Source: Oceanospirillaceae bacterium (GTDB lineage: Bacteria; Pseudomonadota; Gammaproteobacteria; Pseudomonadales; Balneatricaceae). From it: a stretch of DNA of 64,000 nucleotides. Where the stretch lies: the NCBI GenBank assembly GCA_013215505.1, contig JABSQZ010000010.1:124001-188000 (forward strand), in the 5' to 3' direction. The first letter of the stretch is position 1, and each line of letters opens with the position of its first letter. This document shows positions 33,360-42,515 of this stretch, in pieces. The position numbers were made by a program, and so were the translations under genes. The notes under the pieces were generated by a model. It was not told the origin of the DNA. It saw only the letters and a list, made by a program, of their open reading frames with translations, and did no database searches.

Positions 33360-34344
33360 GTTTCACCTCCCCGGCGATCAGCCCCACTAAGCCGCCGCGG
33401 GCAAACAGCACCACAGCCAACAATACCAACCCCAAAAACAGCGCCCAGTGCTCTGTCAGGCCACCGAGATAATATTCAAACACAATAAATAGCCCGGCCC
33501 CCACTACCGGTCCGAACAAACGTCCGACACCACCGAGAATAACAAATATCATAATTTCCCCCGAAGTGTGCCATGAGAACATATCCGGGCTGACAAAACG
33601 GTTCAGATCGGCAAATAATGCCCCCGCCAGTGCAGTGATCATCGCCGAAATGACAAAGGCGGTAAGCTTGATGCCAAAGGGACGAATCCCCACCGCCGCC
33701 AACCTTTGTTCGTTTTGTCGCGCCGCCTGCAGCGCTGCGCCAAAATGGGAATTTTTCAGTCGCGACAGTAAAAACAGCGTCGCCATCAACAACCCAAAAC
33801 AAATGCCATAGAAATTGATCGGATCTAAAGTATTTAGCCCCATAAATTGGTTGCGTACGTAAATAGACAAGCCGTCTTCGCCACCATAGGCGGGCCAGGC
33901 GATGGCAAAATAATAGATCATCTGGGCAAAAGCCAAAGTGATCATAATGAAATACACCCCTTTGGTACGCAAACTAAAGTAGCCAATAATAAGCGCGACT
34001 AGCGCACTCACCAGTAGTGCCAGTGGCCAGATTACCAGCATATTAGTGCTACCTTGAAACTCGATCTCCGCCAGGGTGAACATCAGTTCAGCGTTTAGCG
34101 AATGGCTGGCTAAAATGCCCGCTACGTAACCGCCTATACCAAAAAATGCGGCGTGGCCAAACGAAATCAGACCGCCTAAGCCCAGCGCTAAATTCAGTCC
34201 CACCCCCGCCAGTGCTAGAATAACCACTTTAGTCGCCAGAGTGATATAGAAAGGTTCATCCAAGATCAGCGCTATCGCCGGCAGCGCCACCAGCAGCATC
34301 ACTAAAAAGACATTGAGTTTGTACTCTATTGTTAAATTAGCCAT
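33352..34344 (-). CDS. livM: Branched-chain-amino-acid-type ABC permease, LivM-like
   Basis: A 330-residue inner-membrane permease of the LivM class. Many helices are evident, together with the family segment GLGGLISFGHAAFFGIGGY (about 52-70) and the late loop GGVGRLFGPVVGAGLF (about 272-287). I chose the ATG at 34344, which overlaps the livH stop (ATGGCTAA). A TTG three codons earlier is the alternative. Together with LivH it forms the translocation pore. Confidence 0.92.
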   Translation of the reverse strand: MANLTIEYKLNVFLVMLLVALPAIALILDEPFYITLATKVVILALAGVGLNLALGLGGLISFGHAAFFGIGGYVAGILASHSLNAELMFTLAEIEFQGSTNMLVIWPLALLVSALVALIIGYFSLRTKGVYFIMITLAFAQMIYYFAIAWPAYGGEDGLSIYVRNQFMGLNTLDPINFYGICFGLLMATLFLLSRLKNSHFGAALQAARQNEQRLAAVGIRPFGIKLTAFVISAMITALAGALFADLNRFVSPDMFSWHTSGEIMIFVILGGVGRLFGPVVGAGLFIVFEYYLGGLTEHWALFLGLVLLAVVLFARGGLVGLIAGEVKHD

Positions 34345-35257
34345 TAGCAGCAATTAACCCCTTTGGTTTTACGATCAGGATGACTGCCATTAAGATATAA
34401 ATAGCCACTGAGGAGAGTGCACCACCGATACTGGCGGCGGTGTCTGGCGGCAGTACTAAGGCAAATAGGTAAGGCAGCAGAAAACGTCCCATAGTGTCGA
34501 CCAGGCCGACCAGTAGCGCCCCGATGAAAGCCCCTTTGATTGAGCCTATTCCACCGATGACGATCACCACAAACGCTAAAATAAGTACAGAGTCACCCAT
34601 GCCCACTTCGACCGACTGCAAAGCGCCCAATAATGCACCTGCCAATCCAGCCAGCGCAGCACCCAAGGCAAACACTAAGGTATATAAAGTGCGAATATCG
34701 ACCCCCAGCGCCGCGATCATTTCACGGTCTGATTCGCCGGCGCGAATGCGCATGCCCAGTCGCGTCTTGGCAATTAAAAAGTACAGCCCCAAAGCCACGG
34801 TGATGCCGACAGCAATGATAAATAGTCGGTAGCTGGAATAATCTAACAGCCCAAATAGATTCACCGGGGCTGAGAGTATTTCTGGGACATCTAAGTACAG
34901 TGGGAAAGCACCAAATAACCAGCGGGTGGCACCGGAAAAAATTAAGATAAGCGCATAAGTGGCCAGCACCTGATCTAAGTGATCGCGCTGATAGAGCTTG
35001 CGAATCACCCCGACTTCTACCAGTGCTCCGGCCATGGCGGCGGCCACCAGACTCGCCAGCAACCCCAGCCAGAATGAGCCGGTCAACCCGGCGATGATGG
35101 CGCAGGCGAAAGCCCCCACCATGTAAAGTACCCCGTGGGCCAGGTTGATTAGACCCATTACCCCAAACACTAAGGTCAGACCTGCAGACATCAAAAATAA
35201 CATCATGCCGAACTGCAATCCGTTTAAGAGCTGCTCAAATATCAAAATAGCGGTCAT
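34337..35257 (-). CDS. livH: Branched-chain-amino-acid-type ABC permease, LivH-like
   Basis: A 306-residue permease of the LivH class with LVFGVMGLINLAHGVLYMVGA (about 29-49) and the conserved VIVIGGIGSIKGAFIGALLVG (about 233-253). It has about eight membrane segments. It is separated from the binding-protein gene by 173 bp holding a strong hairpin, so expression is probably set below that of LivK. Confidence 0.93.
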   Translation of the reverse strand: MTAILIFEQLLNGLQFGMMLFLMSAGLTLVFGVMGLINLAHGVLYMVGAFACAIIAGLTGSFWLGLLASLVAAAMAGALVEVGVIRKLYQRDHLDQVLATYALILIFSGATRWLFGAFPLYLDVPEILSAPVNLFGLLDYSSYRLFIIAVGITVALGLYFLIAKTRLGMRIRAGESDREMIAALGVDIRTLYTLVFALGAALAGLAGALLGALQSVEVGMGDSVLILAFVVIVIGGIGSIKGAFIGALLVGLVDTMGRFLLPYLFALVLPPDTAASIGGALSSVAIYILMAVILIVKPKGLIAANG

Positions 35258-35362
35258 AGTTATCCTGAGAAGAAAAATTTAGCGTGCCGTATTAATAATC
35301 ACCGGGCGACAAAAATCCAGCCGCGCGCTGCTGCATAACATCAAATAAGAAACTTGCAGGCA

Positions 35363-35400
35363 GCGACTGCAACTCTCTAAATTTAAAGAGTCGCAGTCGT
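35363..35400 (-). promoter_or_regulatory. Strong hairpin between the binding-protein and permease genes
   Basis: GCGACTGCAACTCT and its near-complement (with G-U pairs) form a 14-bp stem around an AT-rich loop, 30 bp after the livK stop. There is no clear T-run. In binding-protein operons such hairpins commonly stabilise the upstream mRNA or attenuate the permease genes. Confidence 0.6.
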
Positions 35401-35430
35401 GCTAATGATAAATAGCTTTAGCGCTAAGAC

Positions 35431-36573
35431 TTATAAGCTACATTCGCTGGCGTAGACGTTGCCGTGATTTTCCAGGGCAGTGGCCACAATTTTGTTGGTT
35501 AAGATACCGTTCTCTTCGATAACTTCACGTACATAGATATTTTGAATCGGGTGCTGATTGGCATTGAACTTGAAGTCGCCTCGCACTGAGTCAAAATTGG
35601 CGGCAAGCAGAGCAGCTCTGAAGGCGTCGGCATCTTTTACATCGGCAGTTTTCATCGCCGACAAAATCAGATTAGCCGTATCAAAACCCTGGCTGGCGTA
35701 GAGTGACGGCAGACGGCCATATTCGCTGTTAAAAGTTTTAACGAACGCCTTGTTTGCGGCATTGTCGATATCTTTACTCCACTGCGAAGAGTTTTTAACC
35801 CCCAGCGCCGCTTTACCTACTGCTTTTAAGATTCCCTGATCAAAGGAAAAAGCAGGTCCCATAACTGGCAATTTAATACCTGACTGGGTTAACTGCTTCA
35901 TAAAGGAGATCCCCATACCACCGGGAAGGAAGAAGTAAATACTGTCGGCGCCAGAGGCACGGATTTGGGCGATTTCTGCAGCGTAATCTTTTTGCCCTAA
36001 CTTAGTGTAAGTCTCACCTGAAGCTTGGCCTTTAAACATACGCTTAAAGCCCACCAGTGCATCTTTACCGGCTGGGTAATTGGGAGCCAGGATATAAGGT
36101 TTAGTGTAGCCTTCTTTGCTTGCGTAACTGCCCATTGCCTCGTGCAAGTTATCATTTTGCCAGGCGACATTAAAATAGTTTTTATGACAGCGCTTGCCCG
36201 CCAGTGCAGAGGGGCCGGCGTTGGGAGACAGATAGAATTTTCCCTGTGCTACGGCACTTGGCACCACCGCCATGGCTAAGTTTGACCAGACAATACCGGT
36301 TAAAATATCAACTTTCTCGCGCTGGATCATCTTATCGGCTATTTGCACAGCCAGTGGTGGTTTGCGCGCATCATCTTCGACCACGACGCTCAGATCGGCA
36401 TTGCCCGCTTGTTTGACCGCCAACATAAAGCCGTCGCGTATATCTATACCTAAGCTGGCACCGCCACCGGTTAGTGTCGTAATCATGCCGACTTTAACTG
36501 GTGCCGCCATGACTAGTGAACTCGCCGCTGACACTGTCAGTCCTAAAGCAACTGCTATCGCTAATTTTTTCAT
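35431..36573 (-). CDS. livK: Periplasmic substrate-binding protein of the Liv-type importer
   Basis: A 380-residue Peripla_BP_6/type-I binding protein with a signal peptide (MKKLAIAVALGLTVSAASSLVMA). The start of the mature protein, PVKVGMITTLTGGGASLGIDIRDGFMLAV, is typical for LivJ/LivK and for aromatic-acid-binding relatives. It heads the importer genes. Length and LSPNAGPSALAGKRCHKNYF-type features resemble aromatic-compound-binding members as much as leucine-binding ones, so the ligand is open. The gene symbol reflects architecture only. Confidence 0.9.
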   Translation of the reverse strand: MKKLAIAVALGLTVSAASSLVMAAPVKVGMITTLTGGGASLGIDIRDGFMLAVKQAGNADLSVVVEDDARKPPLAVQIADKMIQREKVDILTGIVWSNLAMAVVPSAVAQGKFYLSPNAGPSALAGKRCHKNYFNVAWQNDNLHEAMGSYASKEGYTKPYILAPNYPAGKDALVGFKRMFKGQASGETYTKLGQKDYAAEIAQIRASGADSIYFFLPGGMGISFMKQLTQSGIKLPVMGPAFSFDQGILKAVGKAALGVKNSSQWSKDIDNAANKAFVKTFNSEYGRLPSLYASQGFDTANLILSAMKTADVKDADAFRAALLAANFDSVRGDFKFNANQHPIQNIYVREVIEENGILTNKIVATALENHGNVYASECSL

Positions 36574-36808
36574 TACCTATTACCCATCAAGTTATTTTTA
36601 TTTTGTCGACAAGCCACTAGTCTATCCTAGGTGTAGCTACGACTTGCAACTCATTGTCCGGGTAAGCGCCTCGGTGGTAATAGCGCTTGAGAACTGTCAT
36701 CGCGAGTAATAGCTATTTAGGCAAAACTTAAAAAGTACCAGTGCCTGCTCGCTTGCAACAATCAATAGCTCAGCGTGCTAATGCGCTAGTACTTTATAAC
36801 TGTCAACC

Positions 36809-37645
36809 CTACATCTTGGTACGAACCGTCCACAGTTCCGGAAACAGAACTGTGTCTAACATACGTCTTAAGTACGAGACACCACCAGTACCGCCAGTGC
36901 CGCGCTTCAAGCCGATAATTCTCTCTACCGTGGTCACATGATTAAAGCGCCAGCGACGGAAATAGTCCTCAAAATCTACTAATTTTTCTGCCAGCTCATA
37001 CAGTGCCCAATGCTGTTCCGGGTCCTTGTAAACTTGCTGCCAGGCCTCTTCCACTAAAACACTGGCACTGTGCTTTTCACGCCAGTTGCGATTATCTAAC
37101 ACCTCGGATAAATCAAAGCCCTTGCGCTGTAATAACAGTAACGTTTCATCGTACAAGCTGGGCATCGCCAAGATAGCTTCCAGCTTCTCTGTGACTTCAG
37201 GATTGTGATCATGGGGCTTGAGCATCGCCAGGTTTCTATTACCTACCACGAATTCTATCGCTCTGTATTGAAAAGACTGGAACCCCGATGATTGGCCCAG
37301 GGAGTCACGAAAAGTGGTGTACTCGCTAGGTGTCATAGTACGCAGCACATCCCAGGCACTGTTGAGCTGCTCAAAAATCCTCGATACACGACTCAAATGT
37401 TTAAAAGCCGGACGCAAGTTATCCGTTCTGATCTCATGCAAAGTGGCATGCATTTCATGAATCGCCAGTTTTAACCACAGCTCTGATGTTTGATGCTGAA
37501 TAATAAACAACATTTCATCGTGAGCTTGGGATAACGGAGATTGACTGTTTAAAATACTATCTAGTTGTAGATAGTCTCCATATGACATTTTGTCATTAAA
37601 ATCCATCTCTGCACCTTCCGATGCTGGATTATAGGGGCAACTCAT
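36809..37645 (-). CDS. kynA: Tryptophan 2,3-dioxygenase
   Basis: A 278-residue haem enzyme opening the tryptophan indole ring to N-formylkynurenine. Diagnostic are [35 protein letters not shown] (substrate and haem pocket), the axial-histidine region [28 protein letters not shown] and the ending FPELWTVRT. It is transcribed alone just upstream of the Liv-type importer, 235 bp before livK. With the formamidase-like gene at 5.6 kb it gives the first two steps of the kynurenine route. A palindrome shared with gcdH lies about 90 bp upstream. Confidence 0.96.
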   Translation of the reverse strand: MSCPYNPASEGAEMDFNDKMSYGDYLQLDSILNSQSPLSQAHDEMLFIIQHQTSELWLKLAIHEMHATLHEIRTDNLRPAFKHLSRVSRIFEQLNSAWDVLRTMTPSEYTTFRDSLGQSSGFQSFQYRAIEFVVGNRNLAMLKPHDHNPEVTEKLEAILAMPSLYDETLLLLQRKGFDLSEVLDNRNWREKHSASVLVEEAWQQVYKDPEQHWALYELAEKLVDFEDYFRRWRFNHVTTVERIIGLKRGTGGTGGVSYLRRMLDTVLFPELWTVRTKM

Positions 37646-37736
37646 TTTATATATCCTTAACGCTTAAGTGTTAACTGCTAATTGGACAGCTATTCCCTCA
37701 ATACTGCCAAGAATTATAAACAATTTCAACCTTAAA

Positions 37737-37750
37737 ATTTCAAGCTTAAA
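37737..37750. promoter_or_regulatory. AAGCTTAA-type site upstream of kynA
   Basis: TTTCAAGCTTAAAAC-type sequence matching the site at 4104-4118 upstream of gcdH for 13 consecutive bases (TTTCAAGCTTAAA). It lies 92-105 bp upstream of the kynA start. Candidate operator of a shared regulator. Confidence 0.4.
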
Positions 37751-37790
37751 ACAAATGTCATTATAAGCCTTTGCTTATAGCTCAACGCGG

Positions 37791-38549
37791 CTATTTGGCT
37801 TTAATCCGATACCAGTACTCGTAACTTTGTGAAAATCCAAATTTTTGATACAGTTTAATGGCCGCGTCATTGACTGCAACCACTTGCAGATAACTGTGCG
37901 TAGCACCCTGATCTACCGCCCATTCCAGCATGCTATTTAACAAATTTGTCGCATAGCCGCGATGCCTGGCGTTAGGTGCTGTCACTAGATCAAAAACACC
38001 AAAATAGCCGTTACTGAGGACACCGACCGCACAAGCGACTGCTCTCCCTTGCACTTGCCATTGCGCCAATATCATCTGCTGGTCAATTCGCTCTAAGATA
38101 GCTAGATGCGCCAGATGCTCTTGAAACTGCATGCCACTTAAATCACAAAAGGTCTGCAGCCACTGTCGTGGCTGCTGAAAAACCAGACCCGAATCTGCTT
38201 GTGTATCCAGCGCCGGTGGGATCATTGGCTGTTGAGCACTCATCGCCATATCTAATATTAACGACCTATCTTTAAACAGATAACCTCTTTCGGCCAGATG
38301 CTGATCCAGCGACTGTGCTTGCGAGCGGGAGGTGAGGCGAATAATACAGGGAAGATTTCTGTCTCCAAAGAACTGCTCACAGCTGCGCTGTAAGCTTTCA
38401 TGCTCAGAGCTAGAGGCGGTTAAAACCGTGGCGCTGTTAGCTCTTTTGGTATAGCCATCCGAGCAACGCATCACTACCGTTTCAGTGCCGCTCTGCTCTT
38501 TTGCCGGCCAGGCCTGGAAAGCTGCCTGTTCAATATTTCTATAGTGCAT
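37791..38549 (-). CDS. GNAT-family N-acetyltransferase (two-domain)
   Basis: A 252-residue acetyltransferase with a divergent N-terminal half and a C-terminal GNAT core: GYFGVFDLVTAPNARHRGYATNLLNSMLEWA (about 180-210) with the acetyl-CoA loop, and NDAAIKLYQKFGFSQSYEYWYR at the end. I chose the ATG at 38549, since AAGGGG lies five bases upstream; it overlaps the stop of the preceding DUF1289 gene by 11 bases. The substrate is unknown. The MHYRNIEQAAFQAWPA start is typical of a conserved gammaproteobacterial group. Confidence 0.87.
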   Translation of the reverse strand: MHYRNIEQAAFQAWPAKEQSGTETVVMRCSDGYTKRANSATVLTASSSEHESLQRSCEQFFGDRNLPCIIRLTSRSQAQSLDQHLAERGYLFKDRSLILDMAMSAQQPMIPPALDTQADSGLVFQQPRQWLQTFCDLSGMQFQEHLAHLAILERIDQQMILAQWQVQGRAVACAVGVLSNGYFGVFDLVTAPNARHRGYATNLLNSMLEWAVDQGATHSYLQVVAVNDAAIKLYQKFGFSQSYEYWYRIKAK

Positions 38550-38757
38550 GAGTCCCCTTAAATCTTCTCTCGTCATCCGCATAGCGCTGCTGGATACTTT
38601 GCAATACCGCTATCTTTTGTGGTGGCGTGTATAGCCCCCACTCAGCTATTTCTATCCCCGACCTTTTACAGGCAATACATAGATCCTGGTCGTCCAGAGC
38701 GCACACACCTATACAAGGATTTTTAATGGCGCTGTGGCTATTTGTGTATTCGATCAT
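38539..38757 (-). CDS. DUF1289 small cysteine-rich protein
   Basis: A 72-residue protein with the DUF1289 signature PCIGVCALDDQDLCIACKRSGIEIAEW: four cysteines arranged C-x3-C-x7-C-x2-C, probably binding a metal or Fe-S centre. It overlaps the acetyltransferase gene, so the two are co-expressed. The biochemical role of the family is not known to me. Confidence 0.88.
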   Translation of the reverse strand: MIEYTNSHSAIKNPCIGVCALDDQDLCIACKRSGIEIAEWGLYTPPQKIAVLQSIQQRYADDERRFKGTHAL

Positions 38758-39163
38758 AAAAGCCTAATTGTATTCAATTTACTCTGCCGTGTATTGGTTG
38801 TCACGCAGCTTTAGATGCAACTTCTTGCTGCAAATACTCAACTATACTCAATTGCAGCAAGCAAACAAAGAGTGGAATGGTTTTGGATATTTGCACTGGA
38901 CTAGAATGCATCAATAGAAAAAGGTTAAATTTTTATCCCAGCCGTTAGCACTGATCTTAATTATGGGTGTGTCTATTGTCTCGCTTCTGACCTAAGGCTT
39001 TATTTATAGGCATAATAAAAACTCAGCGCTGCTTCAGTTTGAGCGGCTTATATCCAAATTAAAGGCAATTTAACAAAGGTGAATATTGGCGATGATTCTT
39101 GTAGACTGAGCTATTTTCAGAGTTGTTAATCTGTGCAACACTTTCGCTATTTAAGGAACATCT
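38758..39163. other. Non-coding spacer between divergent genes
   Basis: Promoter region for DUF1289 (minus) and prmA (plus). It contains one perfect hairpin at 38824-38861, listed separately. Nothing else recognised. Confidence 0.5.
38824..38861. promoter_or_regulatory. Perfect inverted repeat upstream of the DUF1289 gene
   Basis: CTTGCTGCAA and TTGCAGCAAG (10 bp, no mismatch) flank an 18-base loop that itself repeats ATACTCAA. It is about 70-100 bases upstream of the DUF1289 start. It may be an operator or a leader hairpin. Confidence 0.4.
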
Positions 39164-40057
39164 ATGCCCTGGCTACAAGTTAAAATTGAAATCAAACCCC
39201 AACTAGCAGACCAATTCGAGGACTTACTACTGGCAGCCGGCGCATTATCTGTGACTTATCAGGACAGCCAGGACCAACCTATTTACGAGCCTGAGCTGGG
39301 AACCACGCCGCTTTGGAACAACACGGTGATCACCGGGCTGTTCGATGCCGAGCAGAATATGCAGCAGATGGAACAACATTTGCGCCACACTTACCTGCAA
39401 CTGGCATCAACAGAGCCTTTTCCGTCGTTGCATACAGAAATATTGGAAGACAAAGACTGGGAAAGGGAGTGGATGAAATCTTATAAGCCGATGCAATTTG
39501 GCCAACGCCTTTGGGTTTGTCCAAGCTGGTGCGACGCCCCCGATCCGAATGCCATTAACTTAATGTTAGATCCTGGATTGGCTTTTGGCACCGGTACTCA
39601 CCCGACTACTGAATTGTGCCTGCGCTGGTTAGACAGTATAGATTGCCAGGATAAAACCGTTACCGATTATGGCTGTGGCTCAGGAATATTGGGTGTCGCG
39701 GCCCTGCTACTAGGCGCCACATCGGTACTGGCAGTCGATATTGACTTGCAGGCACTGCAGGCAACTAAAACCAACCTGCAGAGAAATGGACTGCCCGAAT
39801 CGCAGTTAAGTACTTACTTACCTGAGCAGGCACCGGCACATAAATCCGACATTTTAGTGGCTAATATATTATCCGGCCCCTTAGTCGAACTGGCCCCCAC
39901 TCTGGCGCAGAGGGTAAACAGCAACGGACTATTGGCACTGTCAGGGCTGTTAGCCAATCAACTGCAAGAAATTATTGATGCCTATTCCAGCTGCTTTACC
40001 CTGCAGCCAGCCGTTGAACTCGATGGCTGGATCAGAGTGACTGGAATCAGAAAATAA
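39164..40057 (+). CDS. prmA: Ribosomal protein L11 methyltransferase
   Basis: A 297-residue SAM-dependent methyltransferase that trimethylates ribosomal protein L11. The N-terminal substrate domain starts MPWLQVKIEIKP. The catalytic part shows LDPGLAFGTGTHPTTELCL (about 135-153), the SAM loop VTDYGCGSGILGVAALLLGA and the NILSGPLVELAP motif. Length equals E. coli PrmA (293) within a few residues. It is followed 5 bp later by the zinc-ribbon gene and heads the block up to purD. Confidence 0.97.
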   Translation: MPWLQVKIEIKPQLADQFEDLLLAAGALSVTYQDSQDQPIYEPELGTTPLWNNTVITGLFDAEQNMQQMEQHLRHTYLQLASTEPFPSLHTEILEDKDWEREWMKSYKPMQFGQRLWVCPSWCDAPDPNAINLMLDPGLAFGTGTHPTTELCLRWLDSIDCQDKTVTDYGCGSGILGVAALLLGATSVLAVDIDLQALQATKTNLQRNGLPESQLSTYLPEQAPAHKSDILVANILSGPLVELAPTLAQRVNSNGLLALSGLLANQLQEIIDAYSSCFTLQPAVELDGWIRVTGIRK

Positions 40058-40062
40058 TCATT

Positions 40063-40806
40063 ATGGCCGCTTCAGCTCAGTACCTTACCCAGTGTCCAAG
40101 CTGTTATAAATACTGGCGAGTCAACCCCGGTCAGTTTACGTTGGCGGCGGGGAAAATTCGCTGTAAACAATGCGGCTGTATGTTTGATGCAAAAAAAAAT
40201 CAGTTACATGAAGCACAAAAGACAAAAAACAGCACCGAGCTCGCCCCAAAGTTGAAGCTAAATCCCGGACAGCGGATTGCAGCCGCTAATCGCTACCACG
40301 GCACTGAGCCATCCCCAAGACGTTCTAAAAGCCGTCTTGGTATGATTGCAATCTGTGTTTCACTGATCACAGTGGCCGGATTACAGCTGCTGTTCTTCAA
40401 CAGTAACAGCTGGTCGAAAATCCCCTGGCTGCAACCGGGCTATCTGCAGGTGGCACTATGGCTACATCCAGACAGACCCATCATAGAATCTCTACCGCAA
40501 TTGTCACTTTCGATTAAACCCGACAGCCAATACAAAAATTTGCTGGCGATTAACTTCAGCTTTACTAACAACGCCAGATTCGAGCAGCATTTACCCGACG
40601 TAAAACTAATTTTTAGCGATCTGCAGGGACGACTGGTTGCCCAGCGTGAGTTTAGTGCCCAACAGTACCTGAGCCATCAGAGCCCGAAACCCAGTAATAT
40701 CCAACCTGCTCAAGTAATAAATGGTCAACTCTCAATACTGCAAACTGCTAAGCGCGGACTCAATTATAAACTCGAGTTGATTTCTCCGGCAGATTTCAGC
40801 CAATAG
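40063..40806 (+). CDS. Zinc-ribbon membrane protein (MJ0042 finger plus DUF3426)
   Basis: A 247-residue protein with an N-terminal zinc ribbon (C11-x2-C14 and C34-x2-C37), a variable linker, one membrane helix (GMIAICVSLITVAGLQLLFF, about 92-111) and a C-terminal DUF3426 domain (about 125-245) with PDVKLIFSDLQGRLVAQREF. This architecture regularly lies between prmA and dusB in Pseudomonas relatives. The zinc ribbon would be cytoplasmic and DUF3426 periplasmic. Function unknown. Confidence 0.9.
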   Translation: MAASAQYLTQCPSCYKYWRVNPGQFTLAAGKIRCKQCGCMFDAKKNQLHEAQKTKNSTELAPKLKLNPGQRIAAANRYHGTEPSPRRSKSRLGMIAICVSLITVAGLQLLFFNSNSWSKIPWLQPGYLQVALWLHPDRPIIESLPQLSLSIKPDSQYKNLLAINFSFTNNARFEQHLPDVKLIFSDLQGRLVAQREFSAQQYLSHQSPKPSNIQPAQVINGQLSILQTAKRGLNYKLELISPADFSQ

Positions 40807-40956
40807 TCAAGTGCAAACGATCAAAATTCAGCCAAAAAAATCATGGTGAATTATGCTGAAAGTGTGTAGAATTCGCCACCTTCATAATTCAAGTAATCTA
40901 TCTCTCAAGCCAGAGCATTCAGCCTGAGTGGAACGAAAATATTTTTAAGGCACACT

Positions 40957-41943
40957 ATGTTTCAAATTGGCTCCTTCCACATAGATAGCAAGGTTATCCT
41001 CGCACCTATGGCGGGTGTTACAGATCAGCCTTTTAGGCGTCTGTGTAAACAATTAGGTGCAGGACTTGTGGTCTCAGAAATGGTCACCAGCGATACCAAA
41101 CTTTGGAACTCGCGTAAATCAAGTTTTCGTTTAAACCACGATTCTGAAATTGAGCCAAGATCTGTGCAGATTGCCGGTGGTGATCCGCAGATGATGGCGC
41201 ATGCGGCAAAGATGAATGTACAACGTGGCGCTCAAATTATTGATATTAATATGGGCTGTCCGGCTAAAAAAGTATGTAATAAGGCGGCGGGTTCGGCACT
41301 GTTGAAAGATGAGCCATTAGTGCGCTCGATTTTGCAGGCCGTGGTTAGTGCTGTAGATGTTCCAGTTACCCTGAAAATTCGCACTGGCTGGGACAAACAC
41401 AACATTAATGCGCCGAGCATCGCGAGAATGGCTGAAGATATTGGTATAGCGGCACTGGCAGTGCATGGTCGCACTAAGGCCTGTGCTTTTAAAGGTGAGG
41501 TGGAATACCAAACTATCGCCGATATAGCGAGTGTTATCGACATCCCGTTATTTGCCAATGGCGATATCGACAGCCCGGAAAAAGCGCAGCAAGTGTTAGC
41601 TTTTACTAATGCCGATGCTGTAATGCTGGGGAGAGGAGCGCAGGGACGCCCTTGGATTTTTAGAGAAATTGATCATTATTTAGCGTCTGGTAAGCACTTA
41701 CCCGCCATCCAGACACAAGAGATCAAGCAGGTTTTAATTACCCACTTACATGCCCTACACCAATTTTATGGTGACTATTTAGGAGTGCGAATTGCTCGTA
41801 AACATGTGGCTTGGTATTTACAACCAATGCAAGATAATAAAATATTTCGTTCCAGTTTTAATAAACTGGATACCAGAGATAAACAATTGGCAGCAATAGA
41901 GCAATTCTTTATAAATGCTCAGTTAACCACAACTGCCGCTTAA
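40957..41943 (+). CDS. dusB: tRNA-dihydrouridine synthase B
   Basis: A 328-residue FMN enzyme that reduces uridines in tRNA. The N-terminus VILAPMAGVTDQPFRRLCKQLGAGLVVSEM, the catalytic-cysteine region MGCPAKKVCNKAAGSALL, and the ANGDIDSPEKA and MLGRGAQGRPWIF FMN/phosphate motifs identify it. It lies directly upstream of fis, the usual gammaproteobacterial arrangement in which dusB and fis share a promoter. The promoter would be in the 150-bp gap before dusB. Confidence 0.97.
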   Translation: MFQIGSFHIDSKVILAPMAGVTDQPFRRLCKQLGAGLVVSEMVTSDTKLWNSRKSSFRLNHDSEIEPRSVQIAGGDPQMMAHAAKMNVQRGAQIIDINMGCPAKKVCNKAAGSALLKDEPLVRSILQAVVSAVDVPVTLKIRTGWDKHNINAPSIARMAEDIGIAALAVHGRTKACAFKGEVEYQTIADIASVIDIPLFANGDIDSPEKAQQVLAFTNADAVMLGRGAQGRPWIFREIDHYLASGKHLPAIQTQEIKQVLITHLHALHQFYGDYLGVRIARKHVAWYLQPMQDNKIFRSSFNKLDTRDKQLAAIEQFFINAQLTTTAA

Positions 41944-41968
41944 CATTTAATTTCGGATACAATGTAAC

Positions 41969-42259
41969 GTGAACACAATAGAAAATCAGCAAGCTAACTT
42001 CGTCCCTGCTTCAAACCCCGTTATTACTCAAGGGCAGACCTTAAGGGATAGTGTTGAAACGTCCATGAATAACTACTTCAGACAGCTAGATGGTCAGCCT
42101 GTGACTGACGTCTACAAAATGGTACTGGCTGAAATCGAGGCACCACTATTAGAGACAGTGATGGCTTACACTAAAGACAACCAAACTAAAGCCTCAGAAC
42201 TATTGGGCTTGAACCGCGGCACACTGCGTAAAAAGTTAAAAGAATACGGTTTACTGTAA
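41969..42259 (+). CDS. fis: Fis nucleoid-associated DNA-binding protein
   Basis: A 96-residue protein with the Fis layout: a flexible N-terminus, the [19 protein letters not shown] helix, and a C-terminal helix-turn-helix [24 protein letters not shown] that is almost identical to the E. coli family. The start is GTG at 41969, the only start that yields the family length (E. coli 98); no strong ribosome site is visible, so translation may depend on coupling to dusB 25 bp upstream. Fis bends DNA and regulates rRNA and growth-phase genes. Confidence 0.96.
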   Translation: MNTIENQQANFVPASNPVITQGQTLRDSVETSMNNYFRQLDGQPVTDVYKMVLAEIEAPLLETVMAYTKDNQTKASELLGLNRGTLRKKLKEYGLL

Positions 42260-42274
42260 AACGCTAATTAGCAA

Positions 42275-42320
42275 AAACACAGCCTGCTACTAAACTATGG
42301 TTTTAGGCAGTCTGTGTTTA
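42275..42320 (+). terminator. Hairpin/terminator after fis
   Basis: AAACACAG-C-CTGC and GCAG-T-CTGTGTTT pair (one mismatch), with an inner CTAAA/TTTAG stem. It starts 16 bases after the fis stop and probably separates fis from purH. Confidence 0.65.
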
Positions 42321-42515
42321 CCCATCATTTGGCCAGGAAGCTAAGAGAATTAACCGAGTATTGACTATGGATAATTTAGCTTTAACCCTTACAAGCTATA
42401 CATTTACCAGCAGCGTAAATACTATCCCCTGCAGTACCCTCTCGCGCTCCCGTGCAAAGACAAATTTACCGACAGATTTCCCAATTCCCTTTTACTCAGA
42501 GATAATGGCATAAAA

